Virus record (IMG/VR): IMGVR_UViG_3300025098_000053
Coordinates: 1 to 55,938 of that record
Strand: one strand, 5' to 3'
Length of the DNA: 55,938 nt
DNA from: a virus
Position numbers and translations under genes: made by a program. Below, piece after piece: positions 6,104-15,665 of the stretch. The notes beneath the pieces are model-generated. The model made no database searches and was not told where the DNA came from. It worked only from the letters and a program-made list of their open reading frames with translations. Every line of letters starts with the position of its first letter. The first letter of the stretch is position 1.

Positions 6104-9100
6104 ATGTCGATTAAATACGCAAAAATATCACAAGGCACGAAGATCGAGCCTGGGTTGATACAAGTTGCGACAATTGCAGAAGCTTTAGCCGGAACAAATG
6201 AGTTCAAAGCTATCACACCTGCTTTGCTTGAATCAAAACTTGCACAACTCATTGATAGCGCACCGGGCGCTCTCGATACTTTAAACGAACTTGCTGCAGC
6301 AATTAATGATGATGCTAATTTTTCAACAACTATTGCAGCACAAATAACAAATTTACAAAATCAAATCAGCAGCCTAAGTGGTGGTGGAGCATCAAATCAG
6401 ATTGAGCTTGATAACACACAATCAGCTGCAGGTTTAGCAACAAACGGCGATTATATTCAAGATAGCACAACAAACTTTCTTGGATCAGCAACATCATTGG
6501 CAAATGCCGATTTTCGTTTAGATGCACAAATCAAAACCAATGCTGATGATATTGCATCATTAGGAAATGGAAGTTTTGCTGCACTTCAAGCAGAAGTTGA
6601 TGCTGTTGAAGGTGGAGTTGGATTATCAACTGCAGGCGCACATGTTGCAAGAAGTGGTACAAACTATTTAGATAGTGCAACCACGATTGCTGGAGAGATC
6701 ACTTTATTAGATACACAGGTTGATACCAATGAAAGTGCAATAAGTACAAACGCCAGCAATCTGAGCACCGAGATAACAAATAGAACATCTGGTGATACAG
6801 CGCTTCAAACTTTGGCAGATGCTCATGAATCAGCAATTGGTTTAAGCACTGCTGGCGCTTATGAAAGTCGTTCTGGCACAAACTTCCTCGATTCTGCTTC
6901 AAGCATTGTTGGTGAAATTACTGCACTCGATACTGCTGTTCAAGCAAATGTTTCTTCATTGGCAACAAAAGCAACTGCAACTGCATTATCAGCACTCGAT
7001 ACTCGCGTATCGGCTGCAGAATCAGATATTGATGCAGAAGAAGTTAAATCAGCAGATTTTGAATCACGTCTTACAACTCTTGAAGGTGGATCATCAACAG
7101 TTGCATTACAAAATGAGTTAGATGCAACACAAGCTGGTGCAGGATTAAATTCGAATGGTTCATATACTGCAATAAGTGGCGCAACATTTGCAACTGGAGC
7201 AACTTTAAAAGCTGCTGTAACACAATTAGATACACAGTTAAATACAACTCAAACTGATTTAGATACAGCAGAATCTTCCATATCAAGCCTTTCAAGTTCA
7301 TTAAGTGGAAAAGCCAATACATCTGTTGTAACAGCATTGGCAGCAACTGTTGATGCAGGAGAAGCGGCTGTTGGATTAGAAACAGATGGATCATTTAGTG
7401 CAAACTCAAGTGGAAACTTTATATCTTCAGCAACTACGGTTCGTGGAGAAATCAATGCATTAGATACACAACTTCAAACAACTGTTGGAGATCTTTCAAA
7501 CCTTTCATCAACAGTAACTACTCTCTCAAGTGCCGGATCTACTAACGCAACAGAGATCACAGCATTAGAGAATGAAGTTGATGCAACACAAGCTGGTGCC
7601 GGGTTGGGAACAACTGGTGCTTATGGTGCAAACAGTGGAAGTAATTACATTGGATCTGCAACTTCATTAAAAGATGCTGATGATAAACTTGATGCACAAA
7701 TTAAAACTAATGAAGATGATATTGCAACAAACACAGCAAGTATTGCAACTAATACATCAGCAATTGCAAGTAAAGCAGCAAGCTCTACAACTACAGCAAT
7801 TCAAACTGAAGTTGATGCTATTGAAACAGCTGTTGGATTAGATTCTAACGGTGGTATAACATATACATCAACTCCAAGCTTATTTAGTGCATCTGATTCA
7901 TTAAAAGTTGCTGTTGAAACATTAGATGGTGAAATTGCGACTAACGCTGGTGATATACTTGGTAATGCAAATCAAATTACTGCACAAATTGCTTTAAACA
8001 ATACACAGGAAACTGCGATAGGTTTATCATCAACAGGAACATATGTTTCTCGCTCTGGCACAAACTATCTTGATTCAGCTTCTTCAATTGTTGGAGAGAT
8101 AACCGCACTTGATACACAAGTTAAAGCTAACTTCGATTCATTAGCAACAAAGGCAACTGCAATTCAATTATCAGCTCTCGATCTTAGAGTTACTAATGCT
8201 GAAGGTGATATTGATGATTTAGAAACTTTATCAACTACTCATGAAACTAACATTGGTTTAGATTCTGATGGTGGATATACAGCAATTTCTGGTGCAAACT
8301 ATGCAACAAGTGGAACAAGTTTAAAAGCTGCTATTACTCAATTAGATACACAGCTTAAAACTACTCAAGATGAAGTTGATGCAGAAGAAACAGCAAGAGC
8401 TGCTGCAGATACTACATTAACTACTGCAATAAATCAAGTTGAAACATCTGTTGGATTAAATGCAAATGGTACGTTCCAAACATATAGTGGATCAAATTAT
8501 CTTGATTCTGCTGCAACAGTTCGCGCAGCAACATTAGCATTAGATACACAACTTGGAACAACTCAAGGTGATTTGGATACAGAAGAAGCTGCAAGAGCTG
8601 CTGCTGATGCAACATTAACTACTGCAGTTAATACCGTTGAAGCATCTGTTGGTTTAGAGGCAGATGGATCATTAAGTATAACAGGAACAAACTTTATCAA
8701 TGGCCAAGCAACTGTTGTTGCGGCTGTTAAGGTTTTAGATACAAACCAGAACTTGATAAATGATATTCAAGGAAATATCAGAACTTCAGTTGGTTTGCAA
8801 ACAGCAGGAACTAAGGCAAATTATGCAAACACAAACTTCATTGGAAATAGTGATAGTTTAAAAGCTGCCATTGAAGCTTTGGATGCACAAGTTAAAACTA
8901 ATGAAACAGATATTTCAAGCGTTAGTGGTGGAAGTATTTCTGCACTACAAACTGAAGTTGATGCAATTGAAACTGCAGCAGGTTTAAGTTCTTCTGGGGC
9001 ATATGTTGCACACAGTGGCACTAACTTTATGGATAGTGCTTCTACAATTCCAGCTGCTCGTGAAGCATTAGATACAAAACTTAAAACTGTTGCTGATGAT

Positions 9101-9391
9101 CTTGATACTGCGGAAGCAGCAATCGTAAGTAATGATACAGATATCGCTTCATTACAAGTTCGTGGTGGTGGTTTATTTGAACAAGATGATGATCATGTTA
9201 TCTTTAACGATGCACCAAAATTCAGAGGCCACTTTGGCCCATTCCAAGTTGATTTACTTGCAGCCTTAGCAACTTTCCCAACTACATTTGATTTTGAGTT
9301 TTACGGAGAAAAAGCTGAGCGTGAAGGAGATCGACACTTTCTTGTTAATGGCGACGGAGATATTACATTCACAGGCGTATCAACCAATTAA
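6104..9391 (+). CDS. Giant repeat fibre protein (1095 aa)
   Basis: Contains about 13 imperfect repeats of 70-90 residues. Each has a stretch like DAxExAxGL, then GxYxxxSGxNYLxSA, then AITALDTQLKTT and a coiled-coil segment. Repeats 3-5 and 8-10 resemble each other in order, a sign of block duplication. The C-terminal 80 residues (from about GGGLFEQDDD) are unique and aromatic, probably the tip or a trimerisation domain. Trimeric coiled-coil fibres of this kind form tail or head fibres. Long antisense and frame-shifted ORFs over it are by-products of the repeats. RBS AGGAGG precedes the ATG. Confidence 0.8.
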   Translation: MSIKYAKISQGTKIEPGLIQVATIAEALAGTNEFKAITPALLESKLAQLIDSAPGALDTLNELAAAINDDANFSTTIAAQITNLQNQISSLSGGGASNQIELDNTQSAAGLATNGDYIQDSTTNFLGSATSLANADFRLDAQIKTNADDIASLGNGSFAALQAEVDAVEGGVGLSTAGAHVARSGTNYLDSATTIAGEITLLDTQVDTNESAISTNASNLSTEITNRTSGDTALQTLADAHESAIGLSTAGAYESRSGTNFLDSASSIVGEITALDTAVQANVSSLATKATATALSALDTRVSAAESDIDAEEVKSADFESRLTTLEGGSSTVALQNELDATQAGAGLNSNGSYTAISGATFATGATLKAAVTQLDTQLNTTQTDLDTAESSISSLSSSLSGKANTSVVTALAATVDAGEAAVGLETDGSFSANSSGNFISSATTVRGEINALDTQLQTTVGDLSNLSSTVTTLSSAGSTNATEITALENEVDATQAGAGLGTTGAYGANSGSNYIGSATSLKDADDKLDAQIKTNEDDIATNTASIATNTSAIASKAASSTTTAIQTEVDAIETAVGLDSNGGITYTSTPSLFSASDSLKVAVETLDGEIATNAGDILGNANQITAQIALNNTQETAIGLSSTGTYVSRSGTNYLDSASSIVGEITALDTQVKANFDSLATKATAIQLSALDLRVTNAEGDIDDLETLSTTHETNIGLDSDGGYTAISGANYATSGTSLKAAITQLDTQLKTTQDEVDAEETARAAADTTLTTAINQVETSVGLNANGTFQTYSGSNYLDSAATVRAATLALDTQLGTTQGDLDTEEAARAAADATLTTAVNTVEASVGLEADGSLSITGTNFINGQATVVAAVKVLDTNQNLINDIQGNIRTSVGLQTAGTKANYANTNFIGNSDSLKAAIEALDAQVKTNETDISSVSGGSISALQTEVDAIETAAGLSSSGAYVAHSGTNFMDSASTIPAAREALDTKLKTVADDLDTAEAAIVSNDTDIASLQVRGGGLFEQDDDHVIFNDAPKFRGHFGPFQVDLLAALATFPTTFDFEFYGEKAEREGDRHFLVNGDGDITFTGVSTN

Positions 9392-9464
9392 TCCCGGTTT
9401 TTTGGAAGATACTTCCTTGATTGAATATATATAAAACAAATAAAGCAAAAACAGAGATCAAACC

Positions 9465-9737
9465 ATGAACCCTAATTTATCAAATGCAATGAAAACCTTT
9501 TGGGAAAATAAAACTTCTGAAGAAAAGATGGAAATCAATTCAAAAAGAGGTTCAACAATAAAGAATAATTGTATATACATGAAAAATGAGGGTCGATCTT
9601 ATCCGTGCAAGTTCGAATTCGTATTGGATCGCCTCGCACTCGGACATCTTATCGTTTCTACAAATTTAAATAGAGCGAAAGTTGCGAACTTCTTTGGGGA
9701 AATACCTGAGCTATTTTTTACAAAAAATAAAAAATAA
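9465..9737 (+). CDS. Hypothetical protein (90 aa)
   Basis: 90 residues, basic N-terminal half (SEEKMEINSKRGSTIKNN) and a C-terminal stretch LDRLALGHLIVSTNLNRAKV. I do not recognise it. No strong Shine-Dalgarno sequence precedes the ATG; instead a copy of the CAGAGATCAAAC element (9452-9463) sits directly before it. It is isolated between the two fibre genes, so a mobile or regulatory role is possible, but nothing shows which. Confidence 0.5.
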   Translation: MNPNLSNAMKTFWENKTSEEKMEINSKRGSTIKNNCIYMKNEGRSYPCKFEFVLDRLALGHLIVSTNLNRAKVANFFGEIPELFFTKNKK

Positions 9738-9738
9738 A

Positions 9739-9766
9739 TTTAAAGTTTGGCAACTAAACATATAAT
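9739..9766 (+). promoter_or_regulatory. Sigma70-like promoter
   Basis: TTTAAA (9739-9744), 16-bp spacer, TATAAT (9761-9766), about 100 bp before the 825-residue fibre gene. The leader between contains GCTGCAGAAAATTA, similar to GTTGCAGAAAATTA at 4119-4132. Confidence 0.45.
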
Positions 9767-9864
9767 TATAGATAGTTTATAAAATATTTTTTTTTGATTG
9801 ACAAATTGAAATATGGTTAGCTGCAGAAAATTACGCAAAACAAAAAATCTTATAGGAGTATAAC

Positions 9865-12342
9865 ATGAGCGCAATTAAACCTAATACAAACCTTGGGCAT
9901 GATCTCGGTACAACTTCCCTAAAATGGGGTGTTCTACACGCAGGTGATGTACAAACAGCAACATTAACCGCTTCAGGAAATGTTGAAATTTCTGGTAATC
10001 TCACCGTAACTGGAACTCAAACTTCATTGCAGGTAACTACTGTTGAAGCTGAAGATCCCTTGATCAAACTTGCACGTGGAAACAGTGCTGATTCGCTTGA
10101 TATTGGTTTTTATGGCCAATCAAATGATGGATCAGATAAATTCCACGGTATTGCACGTGATGCAGATGATGGAAAATTCTATGCATTTAAAGATCTTGCA
10201 TCTGAGCCAACAACTGTTATGGGCACTTTAAGCGGATCAAACAAAGCTTCAATCGTTGCTAACGTTGAAGGTGCGCTAACTGGTAATGCAACAACTGCAA
10301 CAACTCTTGCAACTGGAAGAAACTTCGGAATCACTTCAGGCCCTGTTCGTGCTGCTAATATAAGCTTCGACGGATCCGGAAACGTTGCCTTTACTTCAAC
10401 AATTGCTGATGATCAAATTACTGACGACATGCTTGCAGGATCTATTTCAAACGGAAACCTTGCAAACAGCTCAATTACAATAACTGCTGGCAATGGCCTT
10501 TCTGGTGGCGGATCAGTTGATCTTGGTGGAACTGTGGCACTCGCTGTTGGTGTTGATGATTCTTCAATTGAACTTGATAGTGATCAATTACGTGTTAAAG
10601 CAACAGGTATTACTAATGCAATGCTTGCTGGATCAATTGCTGATTCAAAACTTTCAACAATCTCTACTTCTGATAAAGTAAGTGGTTCTGCGGTTCAACT
10701 TGCAACAGCATCTGCTATTGAAGATAACAGTGGTTTGCGTCTTAAGGCAGCAACTGCTGGTGATGGCCTTGCATTAGGAGCAACACAAATACTTTCAGTA
10801 AATGTTGATGATAGTTCAATCGAAACAAACTCAGACGCATTGCGAGTTAAAGCAGGCGGTATTACTGATACAATGCTTGCAGGCGGTATTTCAAATGGCA
10901 AGCTAACAAACAGTGCAGTTTCATTTGGTGGCGTAAGCGTTTCACTTGGTGGAGCAAATGCACAACCTGCTTTTGATCTTACAAATGCTACTGATTATCC
11001 TACTTCAAGCTTAACTGGATCAATTACTAACGCACAACTTGCTGGATCAATTGCAAATGAGAAGTTAGCTAACTCTGGTATCGAACTTAAACTTGCTGGA
11101 TCTTCACAAGAAACAATCGCTCTTGGATCATTTATTGATATTGCAGGTACATCAAATGAAATCGACGTTACTTATGCAAGTGGCGATAACAAATATACCT
11201 TTAGCTTGCCTTCAACAATTTCAGCAGCACTTAATGGTAATGCTTCATCAGCAAATGCTCTTAACTCTGCTGTAAATGTTGGTATTACTGCTGGCCCAGT
11301 TCGCGCAGCAAACGTAAGTTTTGATGGTTCTGGAGCAATTGCTCTTACATCATCTATCGCTGATGATCAAATTACCAATGATATGCTTGCTAACCCAGGC
11401 CTTACTCTTAAACTTGGTGGAGTTTCTCAAGAAACTATCGAGTTAGGCAGTGATTTTAATATCGCTGGTACCTCAAATGAAGTTGATGTTGCATATGCTA
11501 CAGGAAGTAATACATATACCTTTAGCTTACCTTCAACCATTAATGCTGCAACTTCTGGAAATGCAGCAACTGCAACAGCTTTGGCATCTGCAGTAAATAT
11601 CGGTATTACTGCTGGCCCAGTTAGAGCTGCTAATATTAGTTTTGATGGTTCTGGCGCTGTTGCAATGACGAGTTCAATCGCTGATGAGCAAATCACAAAC
11701 GACATGCTTGTTAGTGATTCAATTACATTTGCTGGTGGAAGTGGTTCTCAAGCTCTTCAACTTGGTGATACATTTACTATTAATGGAACATCAAATGAGA
11801 TTGAAACAGCAGTATCTGGCGATGCAATTACAATTGGTTTGCCAAGTTCTGTAAATATCACATCAAATCTTGACGTTGGTGGTAACCTTACACTTTCCGG
11901 CGCGGCTGTTATTACTGGTAATATTACAGCTTCTGGCCAGTTAAGTGCTTCTGGTGCTAATATCTCATTCGCTGATACTTTGATCGAGTTTGGTGTTAAT
12001 AATACTGGTGCTAAAGATCACGGATTTTATTCACAACGTTCATCAGGCGCATTCTGCGGATTTGTTTTCGATGAATCAGATGATAAATTCAAGGTATTCA
12101 CAACTGATACAGAGCCTACATCAACAGTTGATACAAGCCAAGGTGGATTTAGCAAGGGTGATTTCGAGGCAAATACAATTGCTGCAGCTTCAACATTATC
12201 AGGTGCATTGAGAAGTACTGGATCTGCTCCAGCTTCTGTAAGCGCAACTGGTACAGCTGGTGATATTCGCTTTGATTCAAACAAGCTTTATGTTTGTATC
12301 TCAAGTAATTCTTGGAAGGCAGTTGATTTAAGCACATTCTAA
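9865..12342 (+). CDS. Fibre-like structural protein (825 aa)
   Basis: The N-terminal part has SGNLTVTGTQTSLQVTTVEA, then DPLIKLARGN and DIGFYGQ, a module common in fibre or appendage proteins of marine myoviruses. It is followed by repeated units with ITAGPVRAANISFDGSGA, SSIADDQITNDML and NEVDVAYATGSNTYTFSLPS. The N-terminal GFYGQ module recurs near the C-terminus (HGFYSQRSSGAFCGFVFDES), so the ends are duplicated. Composition is Ala/Ser/Thr/Gly, typical of extended beta fibres. RBS AGGAG upstream. Confidence 0.75.
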   Translation: MSAIKPNTNLGHDLGTTSLKWGVLHAGDVQTATLTASGNVEISGNLTVTGTQTSLQVTTVEAEDPLIKLARGNSADSLDIGFYGQSNDGSDKFHGIARDADDGKFYAFKDLASEPTTVMGTLSGSNKASIVANVEGALTGNATTATTLATGRNFGITSGPVRAANISFDGSGNVAFTSTIADDQITDDMLAGSISNGNLANSSITITAGNGLSGGGSVDLGGTVALAVGVDDSSIELDSDQLRVKATGITNAMLAGSIADSKLSTISTSDKVSGSAVQLATASAIEDNSGLRLKAATAGDGLALGATQILSVNVDDSSIETNSDALRVKAGGITDTMLAGGISNGKLTNSAVSFGGVSVSLGGANAQPAFDLTNATDYPTSSLTGSITNAQLAGSIANEKLANSGIELKLAGSSQETIALGSFIDIAGTSNEIDVTYASGDNKYTFSLPSTISAALNGNASSANALNSAVNVGITAGPVRAANVSFDGSGAIALTSSIADDQITNDMLANPGLTLKLGGVSQETIELGSDFNIAGTSNEVDVAYATGSNTYTFSLPSTINAATSGNAATATALASAVNIGITAGPVRAANISFDGSGAVAMTSSIADEQITNDMLVSDSITFAGGSGSQALQLGDTFTINGTSNEIETAVSGDAITIGLPSSVNITSNLDVGGNLTLSGAAVITGNITASGQLSASGANISFADTLIEFGVNNTGAKDHGFYSQRSSGAFCGFVFDESDDKFKVFTTDTEPTSTVDTSQGGFSKGDFEANTIAAASTLSGALRSTGSAPASVSATGTAGDIRFDSNKLYVCISSNSWKAVDLSTF

Positions 12343-12347
12343 TAGTA

Positions 12348-12439
12348 ACGAGATTTAACTCTGGTTAAACTTCTCGTTTATAGAATATGTTTTATCAATT
12401 AAGATAATCGCATTTCAACAGAGATAAACCTCGTGATTG
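12348..12439 (+). other. Mutually exclusive hairpins after fibre gene
   Basis: A short hairpin pairs ACGAGA-TTTAAC (12348-12359) with GTTAAA (12364-12369) and TCTCGT (12372-12377). The same left arm can instead pair with AACAGAGATAAACCTCGT (12417-12434), which carries the dispersed CAGAGAT element. TATAAT follows at 12446. The short form may terminate the fibre transcript; the pair could act as a switch. Confidence 0.5.
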
Positions 12440-12445
12440 ATTTGG

Positions 12446-12512
12446 TATAATGAAGATACCCTTTTTGTAAGAGGTGGGCCGAATGAGGCGTGCTCGGGCT
12501 GGTGGGGCCCGA
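12446..12512 (+). promoter_or_regulatory. -10 box and GC-rich structured leader
   Basis: TATAAT at 12446-12451 lies 6 bp after the dispersed element. From 12471 to 12512 the DNA is unusually GC-rich for this genome and can form TCGGGC (12494-12499) with GCCCGA (12507-12512), loop TGGTGGG. It ends about 30 bp before the ATG of the 84-residue gene. Candidate 5' leader RNA structure; I match it to no known riboswitch. Confidence 0.4.
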
Positions 12513-12541
12513 CAACTTTTCAATCACAGGATTATTTAAAT

Positions 12542-12796
12542 ATGGAAACACCGATTGCCTTAAGCCTTGGCTCGTTTCTCGGGCTCATAGGCTTATTTTA
12601 TACTTGGCACAAAGATTCAAAAGATACAGCAAAGCAAATTCAGAAGTTAGAAACTGAAGTTGAACAACTTAAAGATTACAAGAATGATATCAAAGAACTT
12701 AAATCTGAAATTTCTATAATGAAAGAAGATATGGGTGATTTGCAACAAACTCTCACAAGAGTGGATACGAACATACAACATTTAATGAATAATTAA
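12542..12796 (+). CDS. Small membrane protein with coiled coil (84 aa)
   Basis: Starts METPIALSLGSFLGLIG, a single membrane segment at about residues 5-22, followed by a charged heptad-patterned coiled coil (TAKQIQKLETEVEQLKDYK and on). The frame is open about 35 codons further upstream, but that part is the GC-rich leader and lacks a ribosome site; AGGAT before this ATG supports the shorter form. A membrane-anchored coiled coil next to the portal gene could be a holin, spanin-like or assembly protein; function unknown. Confidence 0.6.
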   Translation: METPIALSLGSFLGLIGLFYTWHKDSKDTAKQIQKLETEVEQLKDYKNDIKELKSEISIMKEDMGDLQQTLTRVDTNIQHLMNN

Positions 12797-12802
12797 ATTT
12801 TT

Positions 12803-12830
12803 TTTATAAAAAACAACTGGATGATATAAT
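12803..12830 (+). promoter_or_regulatory. Sigma70-like promoter for head genes
   Basis: TTTATA (12803-12808), 16-bp spacer, TATAAT (12825-12830), followed by TA. It lies 26 bp before the 50-residue ORF that precedes the portal gene. Confidence 0.5.
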
Positions 12831-12856
12831 TAATATTATACAAAGGAACAATTCCC

Positions 12857-13009
12857 ATGAAAAAAGATAATATTGCAGCAGAAAAACTTCAAATTGAGAT
12901 TTTAAAAAGCATCCAGAAAGATATACGTTCGTGCATGTGTCACTGTGATAAGATGATTAAGATCATTAGTGATTACCAATTAAAGATGAAAAACACAAAA
13001 GCTAAATAA
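12857..13009 (+). CDS. Short ORF before portal (50 aa)
   Basis: 50 residues, MKKDNIAAEKLQIEILKSIQ then RSCMCHCDKMIKIISD. Helical with a central C-x-C-x-C cluster that might bind metal. It is preceded by AAAGGAAC and a promoter and ends 19 bp before the portal ATG. Not recognised. Confidence 0.55.
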   Translation: MKKDNIAAEKLQIEILKSIQKDIRSCMCHCDKMIKIISDYQLKMKNTKAK

Positions 13010-13028
13010 AACGACTTCTGGAGAAAAA

Positions 13029-15665
13029 ATGAGTTTTATAAATAAAATATTTGGTATTAACCAAAAATCGTATGATGAAATGCTTGAAGAAGTTGCTAAT
13101 GAAGAAGCAATTACTAAAAGATTTTCAGAAAGCGACATTATTAATGATCTCCAGGACGACATCATTAAAGCAAATGCATTAAGTTATGATTTCAATCCAA
13201 GAGAAGCACAGCAAAGTTCTTCATTCGCTGGTGATGGCACCGGAAGAGGATACTTTTTTGCTGATTCAAACGTTGGAAAAAGAAAATTTAACTATGAAAC
13301 ACTGCGTTCTTTGGCCTCACATCCACTTATTGCAGCAATTATACAAACACGCGTTAATCAAATGGCAGAGTTTGCATCATTGGCTGACGAAGATGGATTA
13401 GGTTTTAGGATTTACCTTGCTGATCCTAACTCTTCTCCTAATGAAGAGGAAGTTAAAGAAATTAGAGAACTTGAAAAATTCATGCTCTCATGCGGAACAG
13501 AACAAAAGAACTTTGAAATGTCGTTTGAAAATTTCATGCGTCAAATTACAAGAGATTCTTTGGTTTATGATCAATGCAACTTTGAAATAGTAAGAAACAA
13601 AAAAGGTGAAATAGTTTCATTTACATCAGTTGATGCTGCAACAATTCGTCGTGCAGGTTATTCTGAGAGAGAAATGAGCACAGGGCAACGTGATCCTGAT
13701 GGTGTGCATTATGTACAAGTTTTGGATAATAAAATCGTTGCAGAATATAATCAAAAAGATTTATGTTTTGGTGTAAGGCGACCAAGATCAGATGTTGGAG
13801 TTATGGGATATGGTTTCCCAGAGCTTGAAGAGATTTATGAATCATTACAAAATATATTTAATGCAGAGGCATATAATACAGCAAACTTTACTAATGGCAT
13901 AAGCACATCTGGTATTATCGCAGTTAAATCAAAAATGAACCCCAAGTTATTTAGGGCATTCCGAAGAGAGTTTTACCAGATGCTTACTGGTGTTAATAAC
14001 GCCAAACGCACACCTCTCATTCAATTAGATCCTGATAATGATGAACAAATACAATCAGTGCAACTTGGCTCTTCTAATTCTGAAATGGAATATCAAGAAT
14101 GGCTGCACTATTTAATTAAAGTTATATGTGGTGTTTATCAATTAGATCCAGCAGAGATTGGATTTCAATTTACTGTTGAACGTATTAAAAATACTTTATT
14201 TACGCAAGATCCGTTTGCACGTGTTTTATTAGGACGCGAAAAAGGTTTGCGACCACTTGTAAGAAGTGTTGAAGTATGGATAAACAAATACTTAATGAAT
14301 CAAATCAATCCTAAATACATGTTCCAATTTACTGGAATGGATAGTATTTCAGCAATTGATAAGATTAAAATTGAGCATCACAAAATGAGTTATATGACGA
14401 TCAATGAAATACGTCATTATCATGATTTACCTCCTTTGGAAGATGGAGATATTATTGGTATTCATTATGCTTCACTTAAAGCAACTGCAATAAACAGAGA
14501 AGGTTTGGAAGTTGGTGAGCAATTCGGAAGTGGTGGGCAGGATATTACTGAGTTACCACAAGAAGATACTTCAACAAAACCACAGCTTTCTGATGAACAA
14601 ATTGCAATAGCAAGATTAAAACAAGATCCAAAAAAGAAGCCAAAACGTCAAGCAGCAAATTCAGCTCAAGCAGATGATAACGATAAGCCTGATAAACCCA
14701 CATCAATGGGCAACACAAATGATCCAAGTTATTTAGATAACGCAATAGGAAAAAACATTCATCACGAAATGGATGAATTCTTTGGTGAAATGAACGTTGA
14801 GCTATATAAAATATATGATGATGAAGAACTCGAGTATCTAAAAAAAAAGAAAGTTGATTACGACAAAGATGGAATAGAACATCCCGCTCAATATTTTGAA
14901 GGATTAGATCCAGAAACAGCACGTAAAAGAGAGAAAGAACTCGAAAGAAGAAAAAAATTAGATAAACCTGATTACTCACCCTTGCCTGGTGATGATATAG
15001 ATAAAGCAAAGAAACAAAACAAAGGCACTAAATCAAAGAAAGCTGCTGCTGTAAGAGAAGAGATAAAGAAGCCAGGGAAAAAAGAATTTATTAGAGCTGC
15101 AAGTAAAGTTTCTGGTGTTTCAAGAAGTATTATCGAAGAAGTTTATGATAAAGGATTAGCAGCATTTGCATCTTCAGGCCATCGTCCTGGGCAAACACCA
15201 CAATCCTGGGCAAGAGCTCGTACATACGCCTTCTTATTTGATTCAAAGAGTGGAGCAAGAAGAGCTGATAAAGAGTTATGGGCAAGGCACTTAAAGAAAA
15301 ATGAAGAAACAGAAGCCTTAGAGAAATCAACAGATTCATATAAACCACCACAACATGTTGCTGATGAAGCAAAAAGAGCTATAGACGCAAGAGAAAAACA
15401 TGGAGATAAAGTAAAAGGTGGAACCCAGATAGGTTGGACGAGAGCAAGGCAACTTGCAAATAGAGAAAATCTTTCTGAAGAAACAATCAGAAGAATGAAA
15501 GCTTTCTTCGATCGTCATGAAAAGAACAAAGAAGTTAAACCTGAAGATAAAGATTTCCCTTGGAACGATAATGGATATACTGCATGGATAATTTGGGGAG
15601 GAAATCCGGGAAGAGCTTGGGCAGAAATGATGGTTGAACGGTTTAATAAGGAGAGCAAAGAATGA
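13029..15665 (+). CDS. Portal protein with C-terminal extension
   Basis: 878 residues, much longer than a usual portal (about 450-550). Residues 1 to about 500 form the portal: a dodecameric ring at the capsid vertex through which DNA passes. Visible are an N-terminal region with SHPLIAAIIQTRVNQMAEF and a crown/stem region with LIKVICGVYQLDPAEIGFQF. After a polar linker, two further modules appear. One (about 675-760) reads AASKVSGVSRSIIEEVYDKG then PGQTPQSWARARTYAFLF, like DUF5824-type modules. The other (about 770-870) reads TQIGWTRARQLANRENLSEE then WIIWGGNPGRAWAE, a motif known from other phage head proteins. The function of the extensions is unknown. RBS TGGAG; stop overlaps the next start. 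Confidence 0.85.
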   Translation: MSFINKIFGINQKSYDEMLEEVANEEAITKRFSESDIINDLQDDIIKANALSYDFNPREAQQSSSFAGDGTGRGYFFADSNVGKRKFNYETLRSLASHPLIAAIIQTRVNQMAEFASLADEDGLGFRIYLADPNSSPNEEEVKEIRELEKFMLSCGTEQKNFEMSFENFMRQITRDSLVYDQCNFEIVRNKKGEIVSFTSVDAATIRRAGYSEREMSTGQRDPDGVHYVQVLDNKIVAEYNQKDLCFGVRRPRSDVGVMGYGFPELEEIYESLQNIFNAEAYNTANFTNGISTSGIIAVKSKMNPKLFRAFRREFYQMLTGVNNAKRTPLIQLDPDNDEQIQSVQLGSSNSEMEYQEWLHYLIKVICGVYQLDPAEIGFQFTVERIKNTLFTQDPFARVLLGREKGLRPLVRSVEVWINKYLMNQINPKYMFQFTGMDSISAIDKIKIEHHKMSYMTINEIRHYHDLPPLEDGDIIGIHYASLKATAINREGLEVGEQFGSGGQDITELPQEDTSTKPQLSDEQIAIARLKQDPKKKPKRQAANSAQADDNDKPDKPTSMGNTNDPSYLDNAIGKNIHHEMDEFFGEMNVELYKIYDDEELEYLKKKKVDYDKDGIEHPAQYFEGLDPETARKREKELERRKKLDKPDYSPLPGDDIDKAKKQNKGTKSKKAAAVREEIKKPGKKEFIRAASKVSGVSRSIIEEVYDKGLAAFASSGHRPGQTPQSWARARTYAFLFDSKSGARRADKELWARHLKKNEETEALEKSTDSYKPPQHVADEAKRAIDAREKHGDKVKGGTQIGWTRARQLANRENLSEETIRRMKAFFDRHEKNKEVKPEDKDFPWNDNGYTAWIIWGGNPGRAWAEMMVERFNKESKE

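Noticed and set aside
6699-9021. ORFs antisense to or out of frame with the 1095-aa fibre (for example 7071-7394 minus)
   Set aside because: They are Leu/Gln-rich translations of the repeated fibre codons read in other frames, with no ribosome sites.
12437-12541. N-terminal extension of the small membrane protein from a TTG-like start
   Set aside because: The stretch has no ribosome site and looks like a structured GC-rich leader; the ATG at 12542 has AGGAT upstream.
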